Origin: Novosphingobium nitrogenifigens DSM 19370
GTDB lineage: Bacteria; Pseudomonadota; Alphaproteobacteria; Sphingomonadales; Sphingomonadaceae
Length of the DNA: 64,000 nt
NCBI RefSeq assembly: GCF_000192575.1
Contig: NZ_GL876934.1
Span: 62,001 to 126,000, forward strand
Reading direction: 5' to 3'
Below, piece by piece: positions 45,615-55,900 of this stretch. The notes under the pieces were generated by a model. The model saw only the letters and a list, made by a program, of their open reading frames with translations. It ran no database searches and had not been told where the DNA came from. The position numbers were made by a program, and so were the translations under genes. The first letter of the stretch is position 1, and every line of letters starts with the position of its first letter.

Positions 45615-46754
45615 TCAATATCCGCTCAGCGTCGCGACGCGGTCGGCATGGTAATTGGCGTCACCCAGAAATTCGGCGAGCGCGCGGTCGCGTTTCATGT
45701 AAAGGCCGATGTCGAATTCGTCGGTCATGCCGACACCCCCGTGCATCTGCACACCTTCGCGAACGGCCAGATTGGTGGCGCGGCTCGCCTTGGCCTTGGC
45801 CACCGAGACCATGAGGTCCGCGCGCGAGGAACCGGCATCGAGCAGCTGCTGCGCCTTGATCACCGCCGCTTCGGCAATTTCCAGTTCGGAATAGAGATGC
45901 GCGGCGCGATGCTGCAGAGCCTGGAACTCGCCGATCAGCTTGCCGAACTGCTTGCGGGTCTTGAGATAGGCCGTGGTCATGGCAAAGGCCCCGCCGCCGA
46001 CGCCGGTCAGTTCGGCAGCACTGCCGATGCGTCCGGCTGCCAGGGCCTTGTCGAGCACGGCCCGGCCACCATCGACTTCGCCGATGACTGCGCCACCATC
46101 GACTTCGACGCGATCGAACGTGACATGGCTGGCGATCGAGCTGTCGACCAGCCGGACCGCATTGTGCCCGATCCCCGCAGCATCTTTCGGCACGGCGAAC
46201 AGGGTGATCCCCTCTGCATCGCTATCGCTGCCCGCTGTCCGGCCTGCCACGATCAGGGCATCGGCCGTGGCGCCATGGATGACGAAGTCCTTGCGCCCGC
46301 TGAGGCGGAAACCATTGCCCGCGCGCTCGGCCTTGAGAGCGATGCGTTCGGGGCGATGCTTGGCCCCTTCGTCGAGCGCGAGTGCCAGCACGCTTTCCCC
46401 GGCAACCACGCCGGGCAGATAACGTCCTTTCAGATCCTCTGACGCATGGCCGAGCGCGGTGGCACCGACCACCGCAGTGGACAGGAACGGCGACGGGGTC
46501 AGATTGCGGCCGATCTCGCGCAGGACAATCCCCGCCTCGACATGACCAAGCCCGAGGCCGCCATCCGCTTCGGAAACGAGAATGCCGGTCAGCCCCATTT
46601 CGGCAAACTGCTTCCACAAGGCCGGGTCGTACCCCCGCGTGTCGTTGCCGTCGCGCAGACGCCGCAGCTGGGGCTTGATCGCCCCTTCCCCGGCGATGAA
46701 CCCGGTGACGGTGTCAGCCAGCATGGCCTGATCTTCATTGAAATAGAGCGGCAT
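45615..46754 (-). CDS. Acyl-CoA dehydrogenase, small subunit of a probable heteromeric pair
   Basis: The 379-residue protein has ACAD folds with DKALAAGRIGSAAELTGVGG in the middle and QMHGGVGMTDEFDIGLYMKR near the end. It is shorter and more divergent than the neighbour upstream, and the two genes are adjacent, as in PimC/PimD-like and FadE heterotetramers. The usual catalytic Glu cannot be placed with certainty. FAD-dependent desaturation of an acyl-CoA is expected. Confidence 0.88.
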   Translation of the reverse strand: MPLYFNEDQAMLADTVTGFIAGEGAIKPQLRRLRDGNDTRGYDPALWKQFAEMGLTGILVSEADGGLGLGHVEAGIVLREIGRNLTPSPFLSTAVVGATALGHASEDLKGRYLPGVVAGESVLALALDEGAKHRPERIALKAERAGNGFRLSGRKDFVIHGATADALIVAGRTAGSDSDAEGITLFAVPKDAAGIGHNAVRLVDSSIASHVTFDRVEVDGGAVIGEVDGGRAVLDKALAAGRIGSAAELTGVGGGAFAMTTAYLKTRKQFGKLIGEFQALQHRAAHLYSELEIAEAAVIKAQQLLDAGSSRADLMVSVAKAKASRATNLAVREGVQMHGGVGMTDEFDIGLYMKRDRALAEFLGDANYHADRVATLSGY

Positions 46755-46793
46755 GATCCTCTCCTGTTGTTCTGTGTCGTGGCTCGCGCCGGT

Positions 46794-47957
46794 TCAGGCG
46801 CCGGGAAGGTCGAGGATGCGCTTGGCAATGACGTTGAGCATCACTTCGCTGGTGCCGCCCTCGATCGAATTGGCCTTGGTCCGCAGCCACGAACGCGCAG
46901 GGGTTCCGCCCCGCGTTTCGGCGCTTTCCCATTCGAGTGCAGTCGAACCGCCCGCCGCCATGAGCAGTTCGTGGCGCTGCTTGTTGAGCTCGGTCCCGCT
47001 GTATTTCATCATGTTGGGCTGGGCCGGATGGGCCTTGCCCACCTTGATCTCGTCGAGGAACTTCTCGCCCATCGCGGCGAAGGCCAGAGCATCGACGTCG
47101 AACTGCGCCAGTTCCGCCCGCAGGACCGGGTTGTCGATCCCGCCGTTGCGCTGAACGACGGCGCCGATGGCATTGAGCCGTTCACTTCCGCCTGCGCCCG
47201 AGATCATCTCACGCTCGTGGCCCAGCAGGTACTTGGCGACGTCCCAGCCGCGATTGAGTTCGCCCACGATCTGCGCCTTGGGCACGACGACATTGTCGAA
47301 AAACGTCTCGCAGAACGGCGAAGCACCGCTGATCAGCTTGATCGGCCGGGTCGAGACTCCCGGCGTCGTCATGTCGAACAACAGGAAGCTGATGCCCTGA
47401 TACTTGTTCGCCTTGTCGGTGCGGACAAGGCAGAAGATCCAGTCGGCCTTGTCGGCATAGCTGGTCCAGATCTTTTGCCCGTTGACGATCCAGTGGTCGC
47501 CCTTGTCCTCGCCGAACGTCTGGAGCGAAACCAGGTCGGACCCCGAACCGGGCTCCGAATAGCCCTGGCACCAGCGGATTTCGCCGCGGGCGATCTGATT
47601 GAGGTAATGGACTTTCTGCTCTTCAGTGCCGAACTTGAGCAGCGCGGGGCCAAGCATCCAGATGCCAAAACTCGACAGCGGGGGCCGCGCGCCGATGCGG
47701 GCCATTTCCTCGCGCCAGATCTTGGCCTGGGCAGGGTCCATGCCCGCCCCGCCATAGGCCTTGGGCCAGTCGGGCACCGTGTAACCATGCGCGACGCAGC
47801 GTTCGAGCCAGATCTTCTGCGCCTCGCTCTTGAAAGCAAACGCCCGCCCGCCCCAGCAGATGTCATCCTCGTCCTCGATCGGACGACGCATTTCAGGGGG
47901 GCAATTCGCATCGAGCCAGGCGCGGATGTCCGCGCGGAAGGCCTCGAGATCGGTCAT
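46794..47957 (-). CDS. Acyl-CoA dehydrogenase, large subunit of a probable heteromeric pair
   Basis: The 387-residue protein has the acyl-CoA/FAD region RWCQGYSEPGSGSDLVSLQT and a C-terminal NSIEGGTSEVMLNVIAKRIL stretch typical of ACADs. GAGAGGAG precedes ATG 47957, directly beside the palindromic operator candidate. With the small subunit it probably forms an alpha2-beta2 enzyme for a bulky or branched acyl-CoA. Confidence 0.9.
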   Translation of the reverse strand: MTDLEAFRADIRAWLDANCPPEMRRPIEDEDDICWGGRAFAFKSEAQKIWLERCVAHGYTVPDWPKAYGGAGMDPAQAKIWREEMARIGARPPLSSFGIWMLGPALLKFGTEEQKVHYLNQIARGEIRWCQGYSEPGSGSDLVSLQTFGEDKGDHWIVNGQKIWTSYADKADWIFCLVRTDKANKYQGISFLLFDMTTPGVSTRPIKLISGASPFCETFFDNVVVPKAQIVGELNRGWDVAKYLLGHEREMISGAGGSERLNAIGAVVQRNGGIDNPVLRAELAQFDVDALAFAAMGEKFLDEIKVGKAHPAQPNMMKYSGTELNKQRHELLMAAGGSTALEWESAETRGGTPARSWLRTKANSIEGGTSEVMLNVIAKRILDLPGA

Positions 47958-47972
47958 CGTTGTTCTCCTCTC

Positions 47973-47990
47973 TTAATCGAGAGGTTAAAT
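47973..47990. promoter_or_regulatory. Operator candidate, copy 1
   Basis: TTAATCGAGAGGTTAAAT is an imperfect palindrome (TTAA..GGTTAA). It is 16/18 identical to 49043-49060 and overlaps the ribosome-site region of the acyl-CoA dehydrogenase at 47957. Likely bound by a TetR-type or similar regulator encoded elsewhere. Confidence 0.6.
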
Positions 47991-48127
47991 CGAGTCGCGA
48001 CCACCTTTCAAGCCCGCATTTCCGGACAATTTTCAAAGTCCCCGATGCCGTAGCGTCAACCGCCAAGCTGTTGACGGAGCACTGAATGCGGCTCAGTTTC
48101 CGGCCCCAGAACACAATTGGGAACAGG

Positions 48128-49003
48128 ATGTCCACCATGACAAATCCGTCGCGATTCAGCGGCAAGACCGTCGTTGTCACCGGCGCGGCCTCGGGGATCG
48201 GCCGCGCCACCGCGCTTGCCTTTGCCGCCGAAGGGGCGCTCGTCCATGCCGCCGACATCGATGCCGAGGGGCTTGCCGCGACGGCCGCTGCGGCCAGCGG
48301 TTCGATCGACACTCATATCACCGACGTCACCGATACCGGCTCCATCCGTGCCCTGATGGACGGGGCCGCGGCTGAAACCGGAGGCATCGACGTCGTTTTC
48401 AACAATGCCGGAGCAGGCGGCGACCGCGCACGCATCGACGAGATCGAACCCGAAGGCTGGGACCGCACGATGGACCTGCTGCTGCGCTCGGTCGCATTCG
48501 GCATCCGTTATGCCGTCCCGCACATGATCGGCCGCGCTTCGACCCGCACCGGCGGGGCCGCGATCATCAATACCTCCAGCGTCGCGGCGGTCGGCCCCGG
48601 CTATGCCCCGACGGCCTATTCGGTGGCCAAGGCCGGCGTGCTGCATCTGACCAAGGTCGCCTCGGCCGATCTTGCCCGTCACGGCATCCGCGTGGCCGCG
48701 GTCCAGCCCGGCTTCATCAACACCAACATCTTCACCAGTGCGCTTGCCATGTCCGGCGAAGTCGAAGCCCAGGCCAAGGCCGTGATTGCACAGATGTCGA
48801 CACAGGCCCAGCCGGTCGCGCGCGGTGGTCAGGGAGAGGACATCGCCCGTGCGGTCCTGTTCCTCGCCAGCGAGGAAGCCGCGTTCGTCACCGGCACTTC
48901 GCTGATCGTCGACGGGGGTCTTACCGTGGGGCCACGCCACAGCTGGGACCCGGAAAGTCCAGGCATTTTTGAAATGCTGGAAAAATTCGCACCTCCATCG
49001 TGA
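48128..49003 (+). CDS. Short-chain dehydrogenase/reductase
   Basis: The 291-residue classical SDR has TGAASGIG, NNAG, and the catalytic YSVAK (Tyr, Lys) after INTSSVAAVG. ATG 48128 is chosen; a frame start at 48086 would lie in the promoter. It opens the rightward arm of the acyl-CoA locus. Confidence 0.92.
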   Translation: MSTMTNPSRFSGKTVVVTGAASGIGRATALAFAAEGALVHAADIDAEGLAATAAAASGSIDTHITDVTDTGSIRALMDGAAAETGGIDVVFNNAGAGGDRARIDEIEPEGWDRTMDLLLRSVAFGIRYAVPHMIGRASTRTGGAAIINTSSVAAVGPGYAPTAYSVAKAGVLHLTKVASADLARHGIRVAAVQPGFINTNIFTSALAMSGEVEAQAKAVIAQMSTQAQPVARGGQGEDIARAVLFLASEEAAFVTGTSLIVDGGLTVGPRHSWDPESPGIFEMLEKFAPPS

Positions 49004-49042
49004 AGAGCGGCTTGATCTCCCGCTCCCGTTCGCGCAGAGAAT

Positions 49043-49060
49043 TTAATTGATAGGTTAAAT
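49043..49060. promoter_or_regulatory. Operator candidate, copy 2
   Basis: TTAATTGATAGGTTAAAT matches the site at 47973-47990 at 16 of 18 positions. It lies 73 bases before the ACAD10/11-type gene at 49134, giving the two arms a shared control signal. Confidence 0.6.
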
Positions 49061-49133
49061 GAACGAGAATCGACGCCATCGGGGCGTCGCAGCGCAAGAA
49101 GCCCGCACGAGCGGGCATGATGGAGAGGAACTG

Positions 49134-50426
49134 ATGGATTTCGATCCGACCGAACGGCAGATCTACTGGCGCAACCGCGTGCGCGAGTTCATCGAGGATC
49201 ACGTCCGCCCGCGTCAGGGGGACTACAAAGCCGAACAGCTTTCCGGCGATCGCTGGAAAGTGCTGCAAGTGATCGAAGAGGAAAAGGCCCGCGCCAAGGC
49301 GACCGGCGTCTGGAACCTGTTCATGCCTCCGCGCAATGCCGGACACCATCACATCGATGAAACCTTCCGGTTCGAAGGCCCGGGTCTTTCCAATCTCGAA
49401 TATGCCCTTTGTGCCGAGGAAATGGGCCGCATCGGCTGGGCCAGCGAAGTATTCAACTGTTCCGCGCCCGACACCGGCAACATGGAAGTGCTCCACCGCT
49501 ACGGCACGCGCGCGCAGAAAGACCAGTGGCTCGCGCCCCTGATGAACGGCGACATCCGCTCGGCCTTCCTGATGACCGAGCCGCAAGTGGCCTCCTCGGA
49601 CGCCACCAATGTCGAAACCTCGATCCGGCGCGATGGCGATCACTATGTCATCAACGGGCGCAAGTGGTGGTCCTCAGGTCTGGGCGATCCGCGCTGCAAG
49701 ATCCTGATCGTCATGGGCAAGACCGACTTCGGCGCGAAGAAGCACCAGCAGCAGTCGATGATCCTTGTGCCCACCGACACGCCGGGCGTCGAGATCGTCC
49801 GCCACCTGCCCGTCTTCGGGTTCGATGACGCGCCCCATGGGCACATGGAAGTGCGCCTGACCGACGTGCGCGTGCCGGCCGACAATCTCCTGCTGGGCGA
49901 AGGACGCGGGTTCGAGATCGCGCAGGGGCGCCTCGGGCCGGGCCGCATCCATCACTGCATGCGCTCGATCGGCGCGGCCGAAGAAGCCATCGCCAAGATG
50001 GCGCGTCGCCTGCAAAGCCGGGTCGCTTTCGGGAAGACCATTGCCGAGCATTCGATCTGGGAACAGCGCATCGCCCATGCCCGCATCGACATCGAGATGA
50101 CTCGCCTGCTCTGTCTCAAGGCGGCGGACATGATGGACAAGGTCGGCAACAAATCGTCCGCGCTCGAAATCGCGATGATCAAGGTACAGGCGCCCAACAT
50201 GGCCCTGCGCGTGATCGACGATGCCATCCAGGCCCATGGCGGCGGTGGCGTGTCGGAGGATTTCGGCCTGGCCCAGTCGTGGGCGGGGCAGCGCACCCTG
50301 CGCCTTGCCGACGGTCCCGACGAAGTCCACTGCCGGGCCATTGCGCGGATGGAATTTGCCCGCCATGCGCAAACCCCTCAAAACGATCGCGATTTCAGCT
50401 CGGGCGATCTGGGCGTCGCGCGCTGA
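49134..50426 (+). CDS. ACAD10/11-type acyl-CoA dehydrogenase
   Basis: The 430-residue protein matches the ACAD10/11 dehydrogenase type: [54 protein letters not shown] and [20 protein letters not shown], ending [28 protein letters not shown] precedes ATG 49134. ACAD10/11 and LvaC act on 4-phosphorylated acyl-CoA, removing the phosphate. The matching kinase is three genes on. Confidence 0.88.
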   Translation: MDFDPTERQIYWRNRVREFIEDHVRPRQGDYKAEQLSGDRWKVLQVIEEEKARAKATGVWNLFMPPRNAGHHHIDETFRFEGPGLSNLEYALCAEEMGRIGWASEVFNCSAPDTGNMEVLHRYGTRAQKDQWLAPLMNGDIRSAFLMTEPQVASSDATNVETSIRRDGDHYVINGRKWWSSGLGDPRCKILIVMGKTDFGAKKHQQQSMILVPTDTPGVEIVRHLPVFGFDDAPHGHMEVRLTDVRVPADNLLLGEGRGFEIAQGRLGPGRIHHCMRSIGAAEEAIAKMARRLQSRVAFGKTIAEHSIWEQRIAHARIDIEMTRLLCLKAADMMDKVGNKSSALEIAMIKVQAPNMALRVIDDAIQAHGGGGVSEDFGLAQSWAGQRTLRLADGPDEVHCRAIARMEFARHAQTPQNDRDFSSGDLGVAR

Positions 50427-50491
50427 CGGCAATCGGCCCCGGCGAGGATGCCGGGGCCGCTTTCCCACATTTTCGACCAAGGAGCCTTGCC

Positions 50492-51580
50492 ATGAAAGCC
50501 GCCGTTCTCGAACAAGCCGGCAAGCCGCTGGTCATCGACGATCTGACCGTCTCCAAGCCCGGCCCCCATGAAGTGCTGATCCGCACCGTGGCCTGCGGCC
50601 TGTGCCATTCGGACCTCCATTTCATCGAAGGCTCCTATCCCCACGCGATGCCCTGTGTTGCCGGACACGAAGCGGCAGGCATCGTCGAGGCCGTCGGCAG
50701 CGAAGTGCGCACGGTGAAAAAGGGCGATCACGTCGTCACCTGCCTCTCGGCCTTTTGCGGCCATTGCGAATATTGCGTGACCGGTCGCATGGCGCTGTGC
50801 CTTGGCGGCGATACGCGCCGGGCGCCCGGCGATGCGCCGCGCCTGACCCGCACGCGCGACGGGATCGCCGTCAACCAGATGCTCAATCTTTCGGCCTTTG
50901 CCGAAATGATGCTCGTCCACGAACACGCCTGCGTCGCGATCAATCCCGACATGCCGCTCGACCGTGCGGCGGTGATTGGCTGCGCAGTGACGACGGGCGC
51001 GGGAACGGTCTTCAACGCGTGCAAGGTGACGCCGGGCGAGACTGTCGCCGTCGTCGGTTGCGGCGGCGTCGGGCTTGCCACGGTCAACGCGGCCCGGATC
51101 GCGGGCGCGGGGCGTATCATCGCCGCCGACCCGATCCCGGAAAAGCGCGAACTGGCGCTGAAACTGGGGGCCACCGACGTCATCGACGCAACTGCGCCCG
51201 ACGCTGCAAAACAGATCGTCGAAATGACCAAGGGCGGCGTCGACCATGCCATCGAGGCGGTCGGACGCCCCGCTTCGGCCAATCTTGCCGTCGCGGCCCT
51301 GCGCCGGGGGGGAACTGCCACGATCCTTGGCATGATGCCGCTCACCGAGCGCGTGGGGCTGAGCGCGATGGATCTCCTGTCGGGCAAGAAGCTCCAGGGC
51401 GCGATCATGGGCATGAACCGCTTTCCGGTCGATCTGCCCCGCCTCGTCGATTTCTACCTGCGCGGGCTGCTCGATCTCGACACGATCATTGCCGAGCGGA
51501 TCCCGCTCGAAGCGATCAATTCGGGCTTCGAGAAAATGAAAGCCGGTCATTCGGCCCGTTCCGTCATCGTATTCGAATAA
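50492..51580 (+). CDS. Zinc-dependent alcohol dehydrogenase
   Basis: The 362-residue MDR protein has catalytic-zinc ligands in CGLCHSD and GHE, four structural-zinc cysteines (CGHCEYCVTGRMALC), and the NAD-binding VVGCGGVGLATVNAAR. It resembles long-chain class III-like alcohol dehydrogenases. AAGGAG (50479-50484) precedes ATG 50492. It may oxidise an alcohol substrate entering this pathway. Confidence 0.93.
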   Translation: MKAAVLEQAGKPLVIDDLTVSKPGPHEVLIRTVACGLCHSDLHFIEGSYPHAMPCVAGHEAAGIVEAVGSEVRTVKKGDHVVTCLSAFCGHCEYCVTGRMALCLGGDTRRAPGDAPRLTRTRDGIAVNQMLNLSAFAEMMLVHEHACVAINPDMPLDRAAVIGCAVTTGAGTVFNACKVTPGETVAVVGCGGVGLATVNAARIAGAGRIIAADPIPEKRELALKLGATDVIDATAPDAAKQIVEMTKGGVDHAIEAVGRPASANLAVAALRRGGTATILGMMPLTERVGLSAMDLLSGKKLQGAIMGMNRFPVDLPRLVDFYLRGLLDLDTIIAERIPLEAINSGFEKMKAGHSARSVIVFE

Positions 51581-51597
51581 CCGGGAGAGGATCGCGC

Positions 51598-52665
51598 ATG
51601 ACAACGACACTGGACGCACAGGCCGCCTTTACCGGAACCGTTGCGCCCGAAGGCGACGACCGGCTCGACGAAACCCGCCTGACGCAATGGTTCGAACAGA
51701 ATGTCGCCGGGTTCGTCGGCCCGCTGTCGATCGCAAAGTTCAAAGGCGGGCAATCCAATCCCACCTATCGCATCGACGCACCGTCCGGCCCTTATGTCCT
51801 GCGCCGCAAACCCTTTGGCAAGCTGCTGCCCTCGGCCCATGCAGTCGATCGCGAATACAAGGTTCAGGCCGCCCTGTCCGCCACCGGATTTCCGGTCGCC
51901 CCGCAATATGGCCTGTGCACCGATGACAGTGTGATCGGCTCGTGGTTCTATGTCATGGGCTGTGTCGATGGGCGCACGATCTGGGACGGGGGCATGCCCG
52001 GCGCCACGCCCGAAAGCCGCCGCGCGCATTACGAGGCCATGGTCGATACGCTGGCCGCCTTGCACAACATCGACGTCGAGGGGGTCGGCCTTGGCGATTT
52101 CGGAAAGCCCGGAAACTATTTCGGGCGGCAGGTGGAACGCTGGACCCGGCAATATCGCCTGTCGGAAACCGAAACCATGGACGAGATGGAGCAGCTGATC
52201 GCCTGGCTCCCCGCCACTTTACCCGAACAGACGCGCGTCAGCGTGGTTCACGGCGACTATCGCATCGACAACATGATCTTTGCGCCAGGCGAACCGCGTG
52301 TCGCGGCCGTGCTCGACTGGGAACTCTCGACGCTCGGCGATCCGCTCGCCGACTTCACCTATTTCTGCACAGCCTGGGTTCAGGACAACGCGGGGCGCTC
52401 GGGCGTGCAGGATCTCGACCGCAAGGCGCTGGGCATTCCCGAACTCGAAGAGGTGGTGGAACGCTACTGCGCGCAAACCGGGCGTGACGGATTGCCGGGG
52501 CTGGACTGGTATCTTGCCTACAACTTCTTCCGCCTTGCCGCGATCATTCAGGGTATCAAGAAACGCGTAATCGACGGCACCGCCTCATCCGCCCACGCCA
52601 AGGCCATGTCCGAGAAAGTGCAGCCCCTCGCCGCGCTGGCATGGGCCCATGCGCAAAGGGTTTGA
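51598..52665 (+). CDS. APH-fold phosphotransferase, ACAD10/11- and LvaA-like kinase
   Basis: The 355-residue protein has the ACAD10/11-type kinase layout: the lysine-bearing FKGGQSNPTYRI and GPYVLRRKPFGKLLPSAHAV regions, the catalytic loop VHGDYRIDNMIF, and the metal-binding DWELSTLGDPLAD. It starts 17 bases after the alcohol dehydrogenase. LvaA phosphorylates 4-hydroxyvaleryl-CoA; here the same step on an unknown 4-hydroxyacyl-CoA is likely. Confidence 0.88.
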   Translation: MTTTLDAQAAFTGTVAPEGDDRLDETRLTQWFEQNVAGFVGPLSIAKFKGGQSNPTYRIDAPSGPYVLRRKPFGKLLPSAHAVDREYKVQAALSATGFPVAPQYGLCTDDSVIGSWFYVMGCVDGRTIWDGGMPGATPESRRAHYEAMVDTLAALHNIDVEGVGLGDFGKPGNYFGRQVERWTRQYRLSETETMDEMEQLIAWLPATLPEQTRVSVVHGDYRIDNMIFAPGEPRVAAVLDWELSTLGDPLADFTYFCTAWVQDNAGRSGVQDLDRKALGIPELEEVVERYCAQTGRDGLPGLDWYLAYNFFRLAAIIQGIKKRVIDGTASSAHAKAMSEKVQPLAALAWAHAQRV

Positions 52666-52852
52666 TTGGAAATTCAGGAATTTCCAATGGCGGCACCGGC
52701 CCTCTCCCCCACCCGACCACCCATAGGGTACTATCGTTGGGTGGTCGGCCCCTTCGGCGAAAACGTCCCCCGGACGTTTTCGTCGCCCGAAGAGCGGGAG
52801 TGGGCTGGTGCCGCCTTCAAAATTCGCTCTCTGCGAATTTTGAATCAGACTC
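52666..52852. repeat. Hairpin repeat family, copy 3 (longest)
   Basis: The element starts right after the kinase stop with a 22-base palindrome (TTGGAAATTC AG GAATTTCCAA). A stem follows with arms 52689-52724 and 52739-52815 around a TACTATC loop; the right arm carries an extra inner hairpin (about 52749-52792). It ends TTCAAAATTCGC ... GCGAATTTTGAA. The core matches the 10.65 kb copy and the flanks match the 1.66 kb copy. Confidence 0.8.
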
Positions 52853-52950
52853 CAAAAGCCGGAGCGGCATGAATACGGATCTGCAATAGCTGGACGAAAT
52901 CGGGGCGATCGCGATAGGTTGCCCGTCCCGATTTCGTCCGGAGAGTTCAT

Positions 52951-55900
52951 TTGCGCTTGCGTCGATCCGCTGCCCTTTTCTTGCTCTCTTCGATGCTTAC
53001 AACGCCCGCGCTCGCCGCGCCGGATGCGCGCCCGGTCATTGCGCCGCCGCCCGACTGGGTTCTTCCCGCCACCATGCCCGCCGCCCCGACCGCGATCGAA
53101 GGGGCCTCGGTCGTCGATCTCCTGCTCGACCAGCAAGTGCGGCTGATCGACGGGGGCGTCGCCACCTATCGCGCCAATGTCTACCGGATCGCCTCGTCAC
53201 AAGGGCTCGACGCCGGAGCCCTGCAACTCAACTGGGACCCCAGTCTCGAAACGCTGACCATCCATCGCTATCGCATCCTTCGCGAGGGCAAGGTCATCGA
53301 CCTCGTCGGCACCGGCGCCAAACTGCAAGTCGTGCAGCGGGAAAAGAATCTTGAAAACGCGACGCTCGACGGGGAGCTGACCGCGTCGCAACAACCCGAA
53401 GACTTGCGCGCGGGCGACGTCATCGACCTTGCCTATACGATCGTGCGCAAGGATCCCGCGACCGGTGGCCGCGCCGAAGGGCTCTATGGCCCTCAGGACG
53501 GCGTGCCCTATGGCCGCTATCGCCTGCGCGTGACCTGGCCAAAGGGACGCACCGTGCAATGGCGGGCAGCCCCCGGTGTGGTCGTCCCCCATCTGTCTGA
53601 AAAAGGCGGCGAAAGCGAATTGCTGTCCGACCTTGCCAATGTGACGACGCCGCGTCCGCCCTCGGGCGCGCCCGCGCACTACGGCATGGTCAATCTGGTC
53701 GATCTGACCGAATTTCCCGACTGGCCCTCGGTCTCGCGCGCCTATGCCGGGCTTTTTGCCAAGGCCGTGGCGATTGCCCCCGACAGCCCGCTCAAGGGCG
53801 AGATCGCGCGGATTGCTGCCGCGTCCCCCGATCCGGTGCGCCGGGCCGAACTGGCGCTGGCTCTGGTCGAGGAACAGGTCCGCTATCTCTTCATCGGCAT
53901 GGATGACGGCGGTTTCGTGCCTGCTCCCGCCGACCAGACGTGGCAACGCCGCTATGGCGACTGCAAGGGCAAGACCGCTCTCCTCATCGCGCTGCTGTCC
54001 GGGCTCGGGATCGAGGCGCGTCCGGTCCTCGTCAACACCGATGACGGCGATGCCACGGCCCACCGCCTGCCGACGATGGCCGGTTTCGACCACGTCATTG
54101 TCGAGGCGACGATCGCCGGGCGCAGCTACTGGCTCGACGGAACGCGTCAGGGGGACACCCGGCTCGATCGGCTGGTCATGCCCGACATGGTCGTCGGCCT
54201 GCCCGCGACGGCCACGGGAAGCGGCCTGATCCCGATGATCGAACCCGCCCCGACGGTGCCGGAAAGCCTGACCAGCCTTGCTCTCGACGCGTCACAGGGG
54301 ATCGAGGTTCCCGCCCCCGCGACCGGGGAAATGCGCTTTCGCGGTGATCAGGCCGCGCAAGTGCGAATGAAGTACGCGGGCTATTCCTCCACCGATCTCG
54401 AACGCGCGCTCAAGAAGCTGTGGCGCGACACTTACGACTTCGTCACCCCCGACGAAGTGGCCGCGCGCGAGGAAAAAGACAGCGGCGAATTCGTCATCTC
54501 CATGAAGGGGAAGGCGAAAATGGACTGGTACATGAGCGGGTCGACCCGCTGGTACGAACTCGACCGCGCGCGCGTGGGATGGAAGATCAAAGTCGAACGC
54601 GACGGCGAACTCAACCCCGACGCGCCCTTCGCCTTCGATTATCCGGCATGGTGGGCCAATCGCGAAACCATCATCCTGCCGCAGAAAGGCACCGGGTTCG
54701 CCTTGCAAGCCAAAGACATCGATCGCACCGTCGGCGATCTCTATGCCTTTCATCGCAAGGTCGCCATCACCGACGGCGTGCTGCGGATGGAAAACGACAC
54801 CCGCGCACTCAAAGACGAATTGCCAGCCACACAGGCCGTCTCCGTCCGCGACGAGATGCAGACGCTCGCCAATGACGGCGTCTTCGTGCGCGTCCCCGAC
54901 AACTACCTCTACACCCCCGCCGATCTCGTCGCGCTGGCAGAAGACAAGCCCGCTCTCGCCAAGGCTTATGTACAGAACGGCGCCGTCCGCCTCGACCAGG
55001 CCGACACCGCCGGGTCCATCGCCGACGAAAAGCAGGCGATCGCGATCGATCCCAAGCTGTCGATGGCGCATGCGGTTCTCGCCCTCGCCTATTCCCGGAC
55101 CGGCAAGGATGACGAAGCGGCGCTGCACGAAGCCGATCTCGTGACGGACGCCAAGTCATGGCTGCCATGGGCGGCGCGCGGCGGCGTGTTCCTGCGACGC
55201 ACCGATTTTGCCGGCGCCGTCGCAGCCTATGACAAAGTGCTCGCGACCAATCGCAACGACGTCAGCGCGCTGGTCGGACGGGGTTCGGCCCATCTCGGCC
55301 TCGGCCATTCGGCACAGGCCCTGGCCGATTTTGACGCAGCTCTGGCGATCATGCCGAAATTGCCGTTGCAAGCGGCGCGAGCCGTGGCGCTGGCCGGGGT
55401 CGGTCGCCGAGAGGAAGCGCTCGATCAGGCAGACATCGCCATTGCCCGTTCGCCCGACGATCGTCAGACCCGCCTCCTGCGCATCGACGTTCGGTACCAG
55501 ACCGGCGACGGCGCGGGGGCTCTCGCCGATGCCGACTATCTCCTCGCGCACAAGCCGACGGCGCAGGACTATCTGCTCCACGCCCACCTTTTGCCGGACA
55601 ACGATACTGCCCGGCGCGAAGCCGACATCGACGCCGCGCTCAAACTCGACGGCAAGAATGCCGAAGCCTATCTGCTGCGAGCGCAAGGGGCGATTGCAAC
55701 CGGGCGACTGGCTCTTGCCGATACGGCACTGGGGGAAGCGGAAAAGCGCAAGGCCAATGCCCTTGCCGTGACCAGTCTGCGGCTCGACCTGCTCGCCAAG
55801 CGCGGAGATGCGACGGCCGCACTCAAGCTTGCAAACGAAGTCGTCTCGAGCCATCCGGACGATGCATCGACCCGCAACATGGTCTGCTGGTTCAAGGCGA

